This document shows, in pieces, positions 1 to 8,076 of a stretch of 44,195 nucleotides of DNA. The stretch is from Actinomycetes bacterium. GTDB taxonomy: Bacteria; Actinomycetota; Actinomycetes; Propionibacteriales; Nocardioidaceae. Location: positions 1 to 44,195 of the forward strand of contig JAEWXC010000005.1 in assembly GCA_023396115.1 (NCBI GenBank), in the 5' to 3' direction. Every line of letters starts with the position of its first letter. The first letter of the stretch is position 1. The position numbers and the translations under genes are program-made. The notes beneath the pieces are model-generated. The model made no database searches. It saw only the letters and a list, made by a program, of their open reading frames with translations, and was not told the origin of the DNA.

Positions 1-172
1 GCGTGGGGGCGGGGGGGGCGGGGGGGGGGGGCCCCACCCCCGCGCCCCCCACGACCGGCGCACCGGTGGTGTCGTCCCCCGACGACCCCTCGGTGTCACT
101 GCTGCACCCGGCGACCAGGAGTCCGACGAGCACGAGGAGCACGACGAGGACGGCAGGTCGACGGGTCAGCAT
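1..172 (-). CDS. Lipoprotein, N-terminal part only (runs off the left edge)
   Basis: The reading frame starts at an ATG whose complement is at 170-172 and leaves the window at base 1, so only about 57 residues are visible. The start is a classic bacterial lipoprotein signal: positive residues (MLTRRP), a long Val/Leu core and a lipobox LVAGC, with the lipidated Cys at about residue 23. A Ser/Asp/Thr-rich linker follows, then a proline-rich run encoded by the poly-G/poly-C tract at 1-45. The mature protein should be tethered to the outer face of the membrane. The gene lies 66 bp downstream of hutU on the same strand, but nothing shows a functional link. No domain is visible, so the function is unknown. 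Confidence 0.6.
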   Translation of the reverse strand, partial: MLTRRPAVLVVLLVLVGLLVAGCSSDTEGSSGDDTTGAPVVGGAGVGPPPPAPPAPT

Positions 173-238
173 GGGAGTGGGACGCGTCGGGGTGCGGGTC
201 GGTTCCACCCCGGCCCCGGGGACGCCCCGGAGAGGGGC

Positions 239-1900
239 TCAGCCCTCGGCCATCGGGACCCTCACCCCGCGGGCCCCGGCCACCGCGGCCGCCGCCTCGT
301 AGCCGGCGTCGACGTGGCGGATCACGCCCATGCCCGGGTCGTTGGTGAGCACCCGCTCGATCTTCTGCGCGGCCAGGTCGGTGCCGTCGGCGACGACCAC
401 CTGCCCGGCGTGCAGCGAGCGGCCCATGCCGACCCCGCCGCCGTGGTGGAAGGAGACCCAGGTGGCCCCGGAGGCGGTGTTGACCAGCGCGTTCAGCAGC
501 GCCCAGTCCGCGATCGCGTCGGAGCCGTCGGCCATCGCCTCGGTCTCGCGGTAGGGCGAGGCCACCGACCCGCAGTCGAGGTGGTCACGGCCGATCACGA
601 CCGGTGCCTTCAGCTCACCGGAGGCGACCATCTCGTTGAACTTCAGCCCGGCCAGGTGGCGTTCGCCGTAGCCGAGCCAGCAGATCCGGGCCGGCAGGCC
701 CTGGAACTCGACCCGCTCGGAGGCCATGGTGATCCACTTCCTCAGCCGCTCGTTGTCGGGGAAGAGTTCGAGGATGGCCCGGTCGGTGGCGGCGATGTCG
801 GCGGGGTCGCCGGAGAGCGCGGCCCAGCGGAACGGGCCCTTGCCCTCGCAGAACAGCGGACGGATGTAGGCGGGCACGAAGCCGGGGAAGTCGAAGGCCC
901 GGTCGTAGCCGCCCTTGCGGGCCTCGTCGCGGATCGAGTTGCCGTAGTCGAAGACCTCGGCGCCGGCGTCGGCGAACCCGACCATGGCGCGCACGTGGGT
1001 GGCCATCGACTCCCGGGCACGGGTGGTGAAGCCGGCCGGGTCGCGCCGGGCCTCGGCGTGCCAGTCCTCGAACGCGATCCCCACCGGCAGGTAGGAGAGC
1101 GGGTCGTGGGCGGAGGTCTGGTCGGTGACCACGTCGATCGGTGCGCCCCGCTCCAGCAGCGTCGGGAAGACCTCGGCGGCGTTGCCGAGCAGCCCGATCG
1201 AGAGCGGTCGCCGCTCGTCGCGAGCGGCCAGGGCCAGCTCGAGGGCGTGGTCGAGGTCGTCGGCCTGCACGTCGAGGTACCGGTGCTCGATCCGGCGCGC
1301 GATCCGGGAGGCGTCGACGTCGACACAGACCGCCACACCGTCGTTCATGGTCACCGCCAACGGCTGGGCGCCACCCATCCCGCCGAGGCCGGCGGTGAGC
1401 GTGATCGTCCCGGCCAGGCTGCCCTCGAAGCACTTGTCGGCGACGGCCGCGAAGGTCTCGAAGGTGCCCTGCAGGATCCCCTGGGTGCCGATGTAGATCC
1501 ACGACCCGGCGGTCATCTGGCCGTACATGGTCAGGCCGAGCTCCTCGAGCCGGCGGAACTCCTCCCAGTTGGCCCAGTCGCCGACCAGGTTGGAGTTGGC
1601 GATCAGCACCCGCGGCGCCCACTCGTGGGTCCGCATCACCCCGACCGGCTTGCCGGAGGCGACCAGCATGGTCTCGTCGTCGGCCAGGGTCTCCAGGGTG
1701 CGGACCAGGGCGTCGTAGGACTCCCAGTTCCGGGCCGCCTTGCCGGTGCCGCCGTAGACGACCAGGTCCTCGGGGCGCTCGGCGTTGGCCGGGTCGAGGT
1801 TGTTCATCAGCATCCGCAGCGGCGCCTCGGTCTGCCAGGACCGGGCCGTGAGGTCGGTGCCGGTGGGGGCGTGGATCGGCAGGCGCGGGTTGGTGGTCAT
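239..1900 (-). CDS. hutU: Urocanate hydratase (urocanase)
   Basis: HutU catalyses the second step of histidine degradation, converting urocanate and water to 4-imidazolone-5-propionate with tightly bound NAD+. The product is 553 residues, the normal family length. Near-invariant blocks are visible: YGGTGKAARNW (about 49-59), the glycine-rich NAD+-binding segment GLGGMGGAQP (171-180), the signature FQGLPARICW with Cys at about 407 (equivalent to Cys410 of the Pseudomonas enzyme), and a C-terminal HHGGGVGMGRS block. The start is ambiguous between ATG 1900 (MTTNP) and ATG 1909 (MEHMTTNP). I prefer 1900 because the GGAG inside the longer form can act as a weak ribosome-binding site. hutH is on the same strand but about 4.5 kb away, with two unrelated genes between. 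hutI and a formiminoglutamate hydrolase are not in view. Confidence 0.95.
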   Translation of the reverse strand: MTTNPRLPIHAPTGTDLTARSWQTEAPLRMLMNNLDPANAERPEDLVVYGGTGKAARNWESYDALVRTLETLADDETMLVASGKPVGVMRTHEWAPRVLIANSNLVGDWANWEEFRRLEELGLTMYGQMTAGSWIYIGTQGILQGTFETFAAVADKCFEGSLAGTITLTAGLGGMGGAQPLAVTMNDGVAVCVDVDASRIARRIEHRYLDVQADDLDHALELALAARDERRPLSIGLLGNAAEVFPTLLERGAPIDVVTDQTSAHDPLSYLPVGIAFEDWHAEARRDPAGFTTRARESMATHVRAMVGFADAGAEVFDYGNSIRDEARKGGYDRAFDFPGFVPAYIRPLFCEGKGPFRWAALSGDPADIAATDRAILELFPDNERLRKWITMASERVEFQGLPARICWLGYGERHLAGLKFNEMVASGELKAPVVIGRDHLDCGSVASPYRETEAMADGSDAIADWALLNALVNTASGATWVSFHHGGGVGMGRSLHAGQVVVADGTDLAAQKIERVLTNDPGMGVIRHVDAGYEAAAAVAGARGVRVPMAEG

Positions 1901-2034
1901 GTGCTCCATGGAACGCGGCCCCGCCGCCCCTCGACCAGCACCCGCACCGGCACCACGTCTCGGATCCGAGAAGCCACCGGCCAGTCCCGCCGAACCGCTC
2001 GCCACCGGCGGCTGGCCGGAGCAGACTCCTGCGC

Positions 2035-3942
2035 ATGCGCCACAGCCGGCTCCTCGCTCCCCTGCTCGCCCTGCTGCTCGCCGTCGGTCTGGGGCTCACC
2101 TCCCCGGCAGGTGCCCGACCGGCACCGGGCCGGGGCGACGACACCGCCCGGGCGACGTTCCAGCCGCCGCGGAAGTGCACCAAGCTGCCGCAGGGCTCCA
2201 AGGCCCGCAAGCAGTGCATCCGGAAGGCGAAGCAGGCCTGGAAGAAGAAGCAGCTGCGCAAGAAGAAGCGGCGCTGCGCGGCCCGGCAGGGCTTCTGGAT
2301 CGCCGGGACGTGCTGGACCAACCCGTCGGTCCGGACCCGGATCAGCGCCCACCGTGGCGGCGGCGGTACGACGGCCGAGCTGACCGTCGCCGCGTACCAG
2401 AAGGCGCTGGCCACCGGGGTCGGCACGGTGCACGTGCCGGTCCGGTTCACCCGCGACGACCTGCCCGTCGTCTCCGCCACCGACACCCCCGGCGCCCGCT
2501 GCTCCGACGCGGCGCCGGCCCAGGTTGGCGACCCGGCCTACCCGTACGCGCGCCGCCCGATCAGCACCCTGGGGATCTCGCAGCTGCGGATGCTCGAGTG
2601 CGGCTCCTGGTCCCCCGACGGGGTCAGGAAGGCACCCGGTTCGCGGTTCCTCGACCTCGACACCGTGCTGCAGGTGCTCGACCACCACGGGGCCGCGGCC
2701 ACGGTCGCGCTCGACCTGGAGGTGCCCCGCGCCACCGACGCCCAGCTGGCGACCCTGCTCCAGGCGCTGGTGGGCCACCCCGGCCCGGTCCGGGTCTCCT
2801 CGACCGACTGGTCCCTGCTGCGCCGGCTGCGTGCACGACCCGGTACCGGGGCCATCGCCACGATCGGGATCGACCACGGCCGGCGGGGCAACCCCGTCGC
2901 CGCGGCGAGTGCGGCCGGGCTGAGCGGCTGGTCGCCGGTGGCCACCTGGCGGGGTTCGCCGTACCTGACCAAGGACCGGGTCTCGGCGGCCCGGTGGGCC
3001 GGCCTGGTGGTCACCACCCGGCCGACCTCCTCCCGCTCCGAGATCACCCGGGCGGTGCTGTCCGGCGTCGACGAGGTGCTCACCGGCCGACCCGACACCG
3101 CCCGCGCCGCGTTCGCCCGGGTGCGGGAAGCGCTCCCGGCACCACGCCCCGCGCCCGCCACCCCGCACCGGTTCCTGCCCCGGGCCCACGCCCACAACGA
3201 CTACCTGCACACCCGTCCGCTGCTGGACGCCGTCGACGCCGGGTTCACCAGCGTCGAGGCCGACATCGTCCTGCGCGACGGCGTGCTGCACGTGGCGCAC
3301 GAGGAGGCCTCGATCCGCCCGGGCCGCACACTGGCCTCGCTCTACCTCGAGCCGCTGGCCGAGCTGGTCGCGTCCGGGCGACCGCTCACCGCCGGGAAGC
3401 CGTTCCAGCTGCTCGTCGACATCAAGGACCAGCCGCTGGCCAGCTACCAGGCGATCGAGGCGGCCCTGCAGGCCACGCTGGCCGAGCACCCCGGCCTGTT
3501 CCGCCAGTACGTCGGCCCCGACAGCGGCGCCACGGCCCCGGTCGAGGTGGTCGTCTCGGGCGCCCGGCCGCTGGCCCACATGCAGGCCCAGACCACCCGC
3601 TGGATCGGCTACGACGGCCGCCCCGCCGACCTGGACCTGGTCCCGCCGCTCGGGGCGAGCCTGATGCCGCTGGTCAGCGCCGACTGGGGGCTGGCGAATC
3701 CGCTCTGGAACGGCAGGGGCCCGCTGACCACAGCCCAGCAGACCCGGCTCTTCGACCACGTCGACCGGGCGCACGCCCAGGGCGCGGGCTTCCGCTTCTG
3801 GGGGACCTACCTGAGCGGGCCCGCACTCGTCCGGGTCTGGACCGCTCTGTACGACCTGGGCTTCGACCGGATCAACGCCGACGACCTCGCGGGTCTGGCC
3901 CGATTCACCGCGAACCGCGACCCCTGGTTCCTCGCTTCCTGA
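2035..3942 (+). CDS. Secreted tandem GDPD/PI-PLC-like phosphodiesterase
   Basis: The product is 635 residues with an N-terminal signal peptide (hydrophobic core about 6-22, AGA cleavage region). A very basic Lys/Arg/Cys segment follows (about 45-90). Two TIM-barrel-type phosphodiesterase modules come next. Module 1 begins AHRGGGG at about 105-111, resembling the HRG start of glycerophosphodiester phosphodiesterases, but the expected E-x-D and HD positions read VHVPV and SATD, so it looks catalytically dead. Module 2 begins HAHNDY at 385-390, has EAD at 408-410 and HVAHEE near 424, and resembles PI-PLC/GDPD-like proteins of the AIM6 type. That module probably hydrolyses a phosphodiester at the cell surface. 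The gene is divergent from hutU and convergent with the kinase. Substrate unknown. Confidence 0.75.
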   Translation: MRHSRLLAPLLALLLAVGLGLTSPAGARPAPGRGDDTARATFQPPRKCTKLPQGSKARKQCIRKAKQAWKKKQLRKKKRRCAARQGFWIAGTCWTNPSVRTRISAHRGGGGTTAELTVAAYQKALATGVGTVHVPVRFTRDDLPVVSATDTPGARCSDAAPAQVGDPAYPYARRPISTLGISQLRMLECGSWSPDGVRKAPGSRFLDLDTVLQVLDHHGAAATVALDLEVPRATDAQLATLLQALVGHPGPVRVSSTDWSLLRRLRARPGTGAIATIGIDHGRRGNPVAAASAAGLSGWSPVATWRGSPYLTKDRVSAARWAGLVVTTRPTSSRSEITRAVLSGVDEVLTGRPDTARAAFARVREALPAPRPAPATPHRFLPRAHAHNDYLHTRPLLDAVDAGFTSVEADIVLRDGVLHVAHEEASIRPGRTLASLYLEPLAELVASGRPLTAGKPFQLLVDIKDQPLASYQAIEAALQATLAEHPGLFRQYVGPDSGATAPVEVVVSGARPLAHMQAQTTRWIGYDGRPADLDLVPPLGASLMPLVSADWGLANPLWNGRGPLTTAQQTRLFDHVDRAHAQGAGFRFWGTYLSGPALVRVWTALYDLGFDRINADDLAGLARFTANRDPWFLAS

Positions 3943-3960
3943 GTCGCGCCGGGCCAGGGC

Positions 3961-4010
3961 TGGTTTCGGCAAGCTCAACCACCGGGGCCAGCTCAACCAA
4001 CCCGGAGACC
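3961..4010 (+). repeat. Single copy of the TCGGCRRGCTCRACCACC dispersed repeat
   Basis: The sequence around 3962-3985 matches the unit of the 33-bp array at 24667-24875 with about three differences over 24 bases (core TCGGCAAGCTCAACCACC). A shortened echo (AGCTCAACCA) follows at about 3991. It sits in the 96-bp gap between two convergent genes. Confidence 0.6.
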
Positions 4011-4038
4011 GACGCGACCGGCGTCGGGGGCCCGGTCC

Positions 4039-6252
4039 TCACCAGCGGTTGGTGACCACCGTGGGGGCCTCGGTGCAGTCCGTGCGCAGGCAGGGCGGCG
4101 AGGCCACGGTGACGGCGTCCTCGAACTCGGTGCCGGTGGACCGGAACGTGACCAGGTCGAACTTCTCGTCCTCGGTGTCCAGGTCGGTGATCTGGACGAT
4201 GTCGTCGCGGCCGTCGCCGTCGACGTCGGAGGCACCGATCGCGGGCTTGGTGTAGCCGTCGATGGCCGTGGTCGGCACCGACCACTCCTGCGGGGTGACG
4301 AAGGAGCCGTTGGACAGCTCCATCACCACCAGCCCGTGCCCGTAGCCGGCGTCCTCGTCGGCCAGGTTCATGTGGATCATCGCGACCAGCTCGTCGGCAC
4401 CGTCGCCGTCGACGTCGGCGGCCACGAAGTCGCTGAGCTCGTTGCTGTACCGGCCGTCCTCGATCCGCGGGGTCACGTCGGGGCGGACGAACTTGGTGCC
4501 GTCGGAGAGGAACGTGCGGAACCGCAGCCCCATCGTGTTCTTGTTCGCCACCGTGGCGACGACGTCGTCGTTGCCGTCACCGTCGAAGTCCCCGACCACC
4601 AACTGGTCGCCGGTGTTGTCCTTGCCGGAGCGCCAGCCGAAGTCGTCGGGGGTGGCGAAGGAGTCGCCGGTGGAGCGGGCCACCTGGAGCGTGAGGTAGC
4701 CCTCCTGGCGGTGCACCGGCACCAGCAGGTCGTCCATCCCGTCGCCGTCGAAGTCCCCCAGCGCGTAGCTGGCCTCGGAGTTGATGTCGCTGCTCGCGCT
4801 CAGTTCGACCTGGCGCGGCTCCCCGGGCCCGTCGTCGGTGCCGGGGTGGGTGCGGACGGTGATCGTCTTCTCGTCCTCGCTCTCGACGACCTCGACCAGG
4901 TCCAGGCGGCCGTCGCCGTCCACGTCACCGGAGTAGGTGGTGTCGACGCGGCCCATGTCCTCGGCCGGGCCCTCCATCGTGCCCTCGGCGGTGGTGGTCC
5001 ACAGCTGCTGCGGCAGCGGGAAGAACCCGTCGTCGAAGTAGCGCCGCCCGATCCGGACGTCACCGCGGCCGTCACCGTTCCAGTCGCCGGTGACCTGCCC
5101 CTCGCCCCCGGGGGTGACCTGGGCCGGCGGAGCGGTGGGCTTCTTGGTCTCCGGGTCGTCATCGCCCCGGAACTGCCAGGCCGCCACGCCCACCGCGGCA
5201 CCGACCACCAGGACACCGGCCACCACGGCCGCGACCAGGCGGCCCCGGCGCGGGCTGCTGCCGGAGGCAACCGGGGCGGGAGCACCGGCCGGCGGCAGCG
5301 GGTGTCCGGCACCTGAGGGGTGGCTGGCTGCGGAGCCGGCGGCGCCCGAGGGGCCCGAGGGGCCAGGCACCGGGCCGGCGGGGTCGATCCCCGAGCCACC
5401 CTCGCGGGCCAGTCGGGTCACCTCGGCCAGGTCGCTGCGGACTGCCTCGACGGAGGGGTGCCGGTCCTCGGCCTGCTTGGCCATCGACCGGGCCAGCACC
5501 CGGTTCACGGCCTGGGTCAGCGGGTCGTCGCCGGGCCACTGCGGGACCGGCTGCTCGGCGTGGGCCAGGGCCACCTCGACGTCGGAGCCGCGGAACGGGG
5601 CCCGGCCGGTCAGGCAGGCGTGGAACAGGCAGCCGAGGGCGTAGATGTCGCTGGAGGCGGTCGCCGCGCCGCCGCGGAGCCGCTCGGGGGCCATGTAGCC
5701 CCAGCTGCCGGCGACGCTGCCGATCCGGGTGGCCCCGTCGCCCTCGGGACGGGTGGTGGACTTGGCCAGGCCGAAGTCGCCCAGGTAGGCGAACGGCTCG
5801 GAGGCCTCGGGGTCGCGCAGCAGCACGTTGCCGGGCTTGACGTCGCGGTGCACGATCCCGCTGCGGTGCGCGTCGGCGAGCGCCTGGGCGACCTGGTCGG
5901 TGACCGCCGCGGCCAGGTGCACCGGCAACGGTCCGCGGGTGCGCATCAGGGTGCCGAGGTCACCGCCGGGGACGTACTGCATCGCCAGGAAGTGGATGCC
6001 GTCGATCTCGCCGTGCTCGAAGGTCGTGGTGACGTGCGGGGAGTCCAGCTGGGTGAGGATCTCGGCCTCGGAGTGGAACCGGGCGCGGAAGCTGGGGTCG
6101 TGGGCCAGGTCGGCGGAGACCACCTTGAGGGCCACCCGGCGCTGCAACTGCGTGTCCAGGGCGAGGAAGACCACGCCCATGCCACCCCGACCGAGCTCGC
6201 GCTCGAGCAGGTAGCGGCCGAAGGTGTCACCGACACCGGGGACTGCATGCAT
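4039..6252 (-). CDS. Transmembrane Ser/Thr protein kinase with extracellular FG-GAP (VCBS) repeats
   Basis: The product is 737 residues. A cytoplasmic Hanks-type kinase domain spans about 12-280, with the glycine loop GRGGMG at 21-26, the ATP-binding Lys in ALKVV (K43), catalytic HRDVKPGN at 135-142, DFG at 159-161 and APE at 188-190; all key residues are present. A Pro/Ala/Ser-rich linker leads to one membrane segment (about 338-358). The outside part has no PASTA repeats. Instead it carries six D-x-D-G-D-G-x-x-D calcium-binding loops spaced through about 385-737, as in integrin-like FG-GAP beta-propellers. This suggests a receptor kinase sensing a ligand or calcium at the cell surface. The start is ATG 6252, with AGGAGG ending about 6 bp upstream. 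It is convergent with the gene at 2035. Substrates are unknown. Confidence 0.9.
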   Translation of the reverse strand: MHAVPGVGDTFGRYLLERELGRGGMGVVFLALDTQLQRRVALKVVSADLAHDPSFRARFHSEAEILTQLDSPHVTTTFEHGEIDGIHFLAMQYVPGGDLGTLMRTRGPLPVHLAAAVTDQVAQALADAHRSGIVHRDVKPGNVLLRDPEASEPFAYLGDFGLAKSTTRPEGDGATRIGSVAGSWGYMAPERLRGGAATASSDIYALGCLFHACLTGRAPFRGSDVEVALAHAEQPVPQWPGDDPLTQAVNRVLARSMAKQAEDRHPSVEAVRSDLAEVTRLAREGGSGIDPAGPVPGPSGPSGAAGSAASHPSGAGHPLPPAGAPAPVASGSSPRRGRLVAAVVAGVLVVGAAVGVAAWQFRGDDDPETKKPTAPPAQVTPGGEGQVTGDWNGDGRGDVRIGRRYFDDGFFPLPQQLWTTTAEGTMEGPAEDMGRVDTTYSGDVDGDGRLDLVEVVESEDEKTITVRTHPGTDDGPGEPRQVELSASSDINSEASYALGDFDGDGMDDLLVPVHRQEGYLTLQVARSTGDSFATPDDFGWRSGKDNTGDQLVVGDFDGDGNDDVVATVANKNTMGLRFRTFLSDGTKFVRPDVTPRIEDGRYSNELSDFVAADVDGDGADELVAMIHMNLADEDAGYGHGLVVMELSNGSFVTPQEWSVPTTAIDGYTKPAIGASDVDGDGRDDIVQITDLDTEDEKFDLVTFRSTGTEFEDAVTVASPPCLRTDCTEAPTVVTNRW

Positions 6253-6352
6253 CCGTTCCTCCTGCTCACCGCCCGCCACGATCGGGCACCGGCCCCATGG
6301 TGCCCAGCCGGGTGCCGCCGGAAACCCACGCCGGCGGACCGCGGGCCACACA

Positions 6353-6400
6353 GGGATCGGGGCCGGGACCGGTGCCGGGGTCGGTGCCGGGATCGGTGGT
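6353..6400. repeat. Four tandem 12-bp units between hutH and the kinase gene
   Basis: Four consecutive 12-bp copies of GGG(A/G)(T/C)CGG(T/G)G(C/G)(C/T) occupy 6353-6400, in the 161-bp gap between the 3' end of hutH and the start of the kinase gene. The role is unknown; simple slippage in very GC-rich DNA would explain it. Confidence 0.6.
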
Positions 6401-6413
6401 CCGGGGAGCCGGC

Positions 6414-7973
6414 TCAGTCCAGCGCGCCCAGGACGGCCAGGGCCGTCTGCTCGACGCGGCCGCTGCGGACCAGATCGACCGTGGCCTCGATCTCGGGGGC
6501 CAGGTGGCGGTCCGGTCCCGGTCGTCCCGCCCCGGCCCCGGCCAGGAGGTCGATCACCGCGCGGCTGGCCGGCGAGGGCTCCAGCGGCGCCCGCAGCTGC
6601 AGCGCCCGGGAGGCCGTCAGCACCTCGATCGCAACCACCCGGGTCAGCCCGTCCACGGCACGGCGCAGCTTGCGCGCCCCCGACCAGCCCATCGAGACGT
6701 GGTCCTCCTGCATCGCGCTGGAGGGGATCGAGTCGACGCTGGCCGGCACCGCGAGCCGCTTGAGCTCGGAGACGATCGCGGCCTGGGTGTACTGGGCGAT
6801 CATCAGCCCCGAGTCCACCCCGGGGTCGTCGGCCAGGAACGGCGGCAGCCCGTGGTTGCGGGCCTTGTCCAGGAACCGGTCGGTGCGGCGTTCGGAGATC
6901 GAGGCGACGTCGGCGGTGACGATCGCCAGGAAGTCCAGGACGTGCGCCACGGGCGCGCCGTGGAAGTTGCCGTTGGACTCCACCCGACCCTCCTCGGGCA
7001 GCACCACCGGGTTGTCCACGGCACTGGACAGCTCGCGACCGGCCACCACCGCCGCGTGCTCGACGGTGTCCCGGGCGGCGCCGTGCACCTGCGGGGAGCA
7101 GCGCAGCGAGTAGGCGTCCTGGACCCGGTTGCAGTCCGGTCCGCGGTGGCTGGCCACCACACCGGACCCGGCCAGCACGGCGCGCAGGTTGGCGGCCGAG
7201 AGGCCCTGGCCCGGGTGCGGCCGGACGGCCTGCAGCTCGGCGGCGAAGACCCGGTCGGTGCCGAGCTGGCCCTCGACGCTCATCGCGGCGGCCAGGTCGG
7301 CGGTGCGCAGCAGCATCCGCAGGTCGGTGATGGCCAGGACGAGCATGCCGAGCATCCCGTCGGTGCCGTTGATCAGGGCCAGGCCCTCCTTCTCGGCGAG
7401 CACCACCGGCACCAGACCGGCCGCTTCCAGCGCCTCCGCGGCGGGGCGGAGCACCCCGTCGGCGTCGCGGACCTCGCCCTCGCCCAGCAGTGCCAGGGCG
7501 CAGTGGGCCAGCGGCGCCAGGTCGCCGGAGCAGCCCAGCGAGCCGTACTCGTGCACCACGGGGGTGATGCCGTGGCTGAGCAGGTCGGCCAGCAGCTGGG
7601 CGGTGGCGGGCCGCACCCCGGTGTGGCCGGTGGCCAGGGTGGACAGCCGCAGCAGCATCAGGCCGCGGACGACCTCGCGCTCGACCTCGGGGCCCGACCC
7701 GGCGGCGTGGCTGCGGACCAGGGAGCGTTGCAGCTGCGCGCGCTGCTCGGGAGCGATGTGCCGGGTGGCCAGGGCACCGAAGCCGGTGGAGATCCCGTAG
7801 GCGGGGGTCGGGGAGGCGGCCAGGTCCTCGACCACCTGCCGGGCGCGGGCGATCGCGGCCAGGGCCTCGTCGGTGAGCCGGACCGCGGCGCCGTGCCGGG
7901 CCACGGCGACCACGTCGTCGAAGGAGAGGGGGCCGACGCCCACCTCGACGGTCGGTCGGGTCGCATCGTTCAT
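6414..7973 (-). CDS. hutH: Histidine ammonia-lyase
   Basis: HutH removes ammonia from L-histidine to give trans-urocanate, the first step of histidine catabolism; it is cytoplasmic and tetrameric in the known family. The product is 519 residues, the usual length. The family framework is clear: YGISTGFG (59-66), RSLVRSHAAG (83-92), the prosthetic-group region GSLGCSGDLAPLAH (144-157) and QEDHVSMG. The autocatalytic MIO cofactor normally forms from Ala-Ser-Gly; here the triad reads Cys148-Ser149-Gly150. I recall Cys-Ser-Gly in some other members, so the enzyme is probably active. The start ATG at 7973 is preceded by GGATGGAGCC. The divergent IclR-type regulator 103 bp away is the obvious candidate controller. 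Its substrate partner hutU lies about 4.5 kb downstream. Confidence 0.95.
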   Translation of the reverse strand: MNDATRPTVEVGVGPLSFDDVVAVARHGAAVRLTDEALAAIARARQVVEDLAASPTPAYGISTGFGALATRHIAPEQRAQLQRSLVRSHAAGSGPEVEREVVRGLMLLRLSTLATGHTGVRPATAQLLADLLSHGITPVVHEYGSLGCSGDLAPLAHCALALLGEGEVRDADGVLRPAAEALEAAGLVPVVLAEKEGLALINGTDGMLGMLVLAITDLRMLLRTADLAAAMSVEGQLGTDRVFAAELQAVRPHPGQGLSAANLRAVLAGSGVVASHRGPDCNRVQDAYSLRCSPQVHGAARDTVEHAAVVAGRELSSAVDNPVVLPEEGRVESNGNFHGAPVAHVLDFLAIVTADVASISERRTDRFLDKARNHGLPPFLADDPGVDSGLMIAQYTQAAIVSELKRLAVPASVDSIPSSAMQEDHVSMGWSGARKLRRAVDGLTRVVAIEVLTASRALQLRAPLEPSPASRAVIDLLAGAGAGRPGPDRHLAPEIEATVDLVRSGRVEQTALAVLGALD

Positions 7974-8076
7974 GGCTCCATCCAACCGCCGGGTCACCCG
8001 GTGGGGACCGTCCCGGAGGCCCCGATCCGTCTGTGATCCGAGACAGTGCGGCCCGTCCTCCGGCAGGATGCCCTTC
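7974..8076. promoter_or_regulatory. Divergent hutH / iclR-type control region
   Basis: This is the 103-bp gap between divergent hutH and the IclR-family gene. It contains a small dyad GTCT-N8-AGAC at 8029-8044 and a direct repeat of GATCCG at 8024 and 8035. Either could be the regulator's operator. IclR proteins commonly bind between themselves and a divergent catabolic gene, but the site assignment is a guess. Confidence 0.35.
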
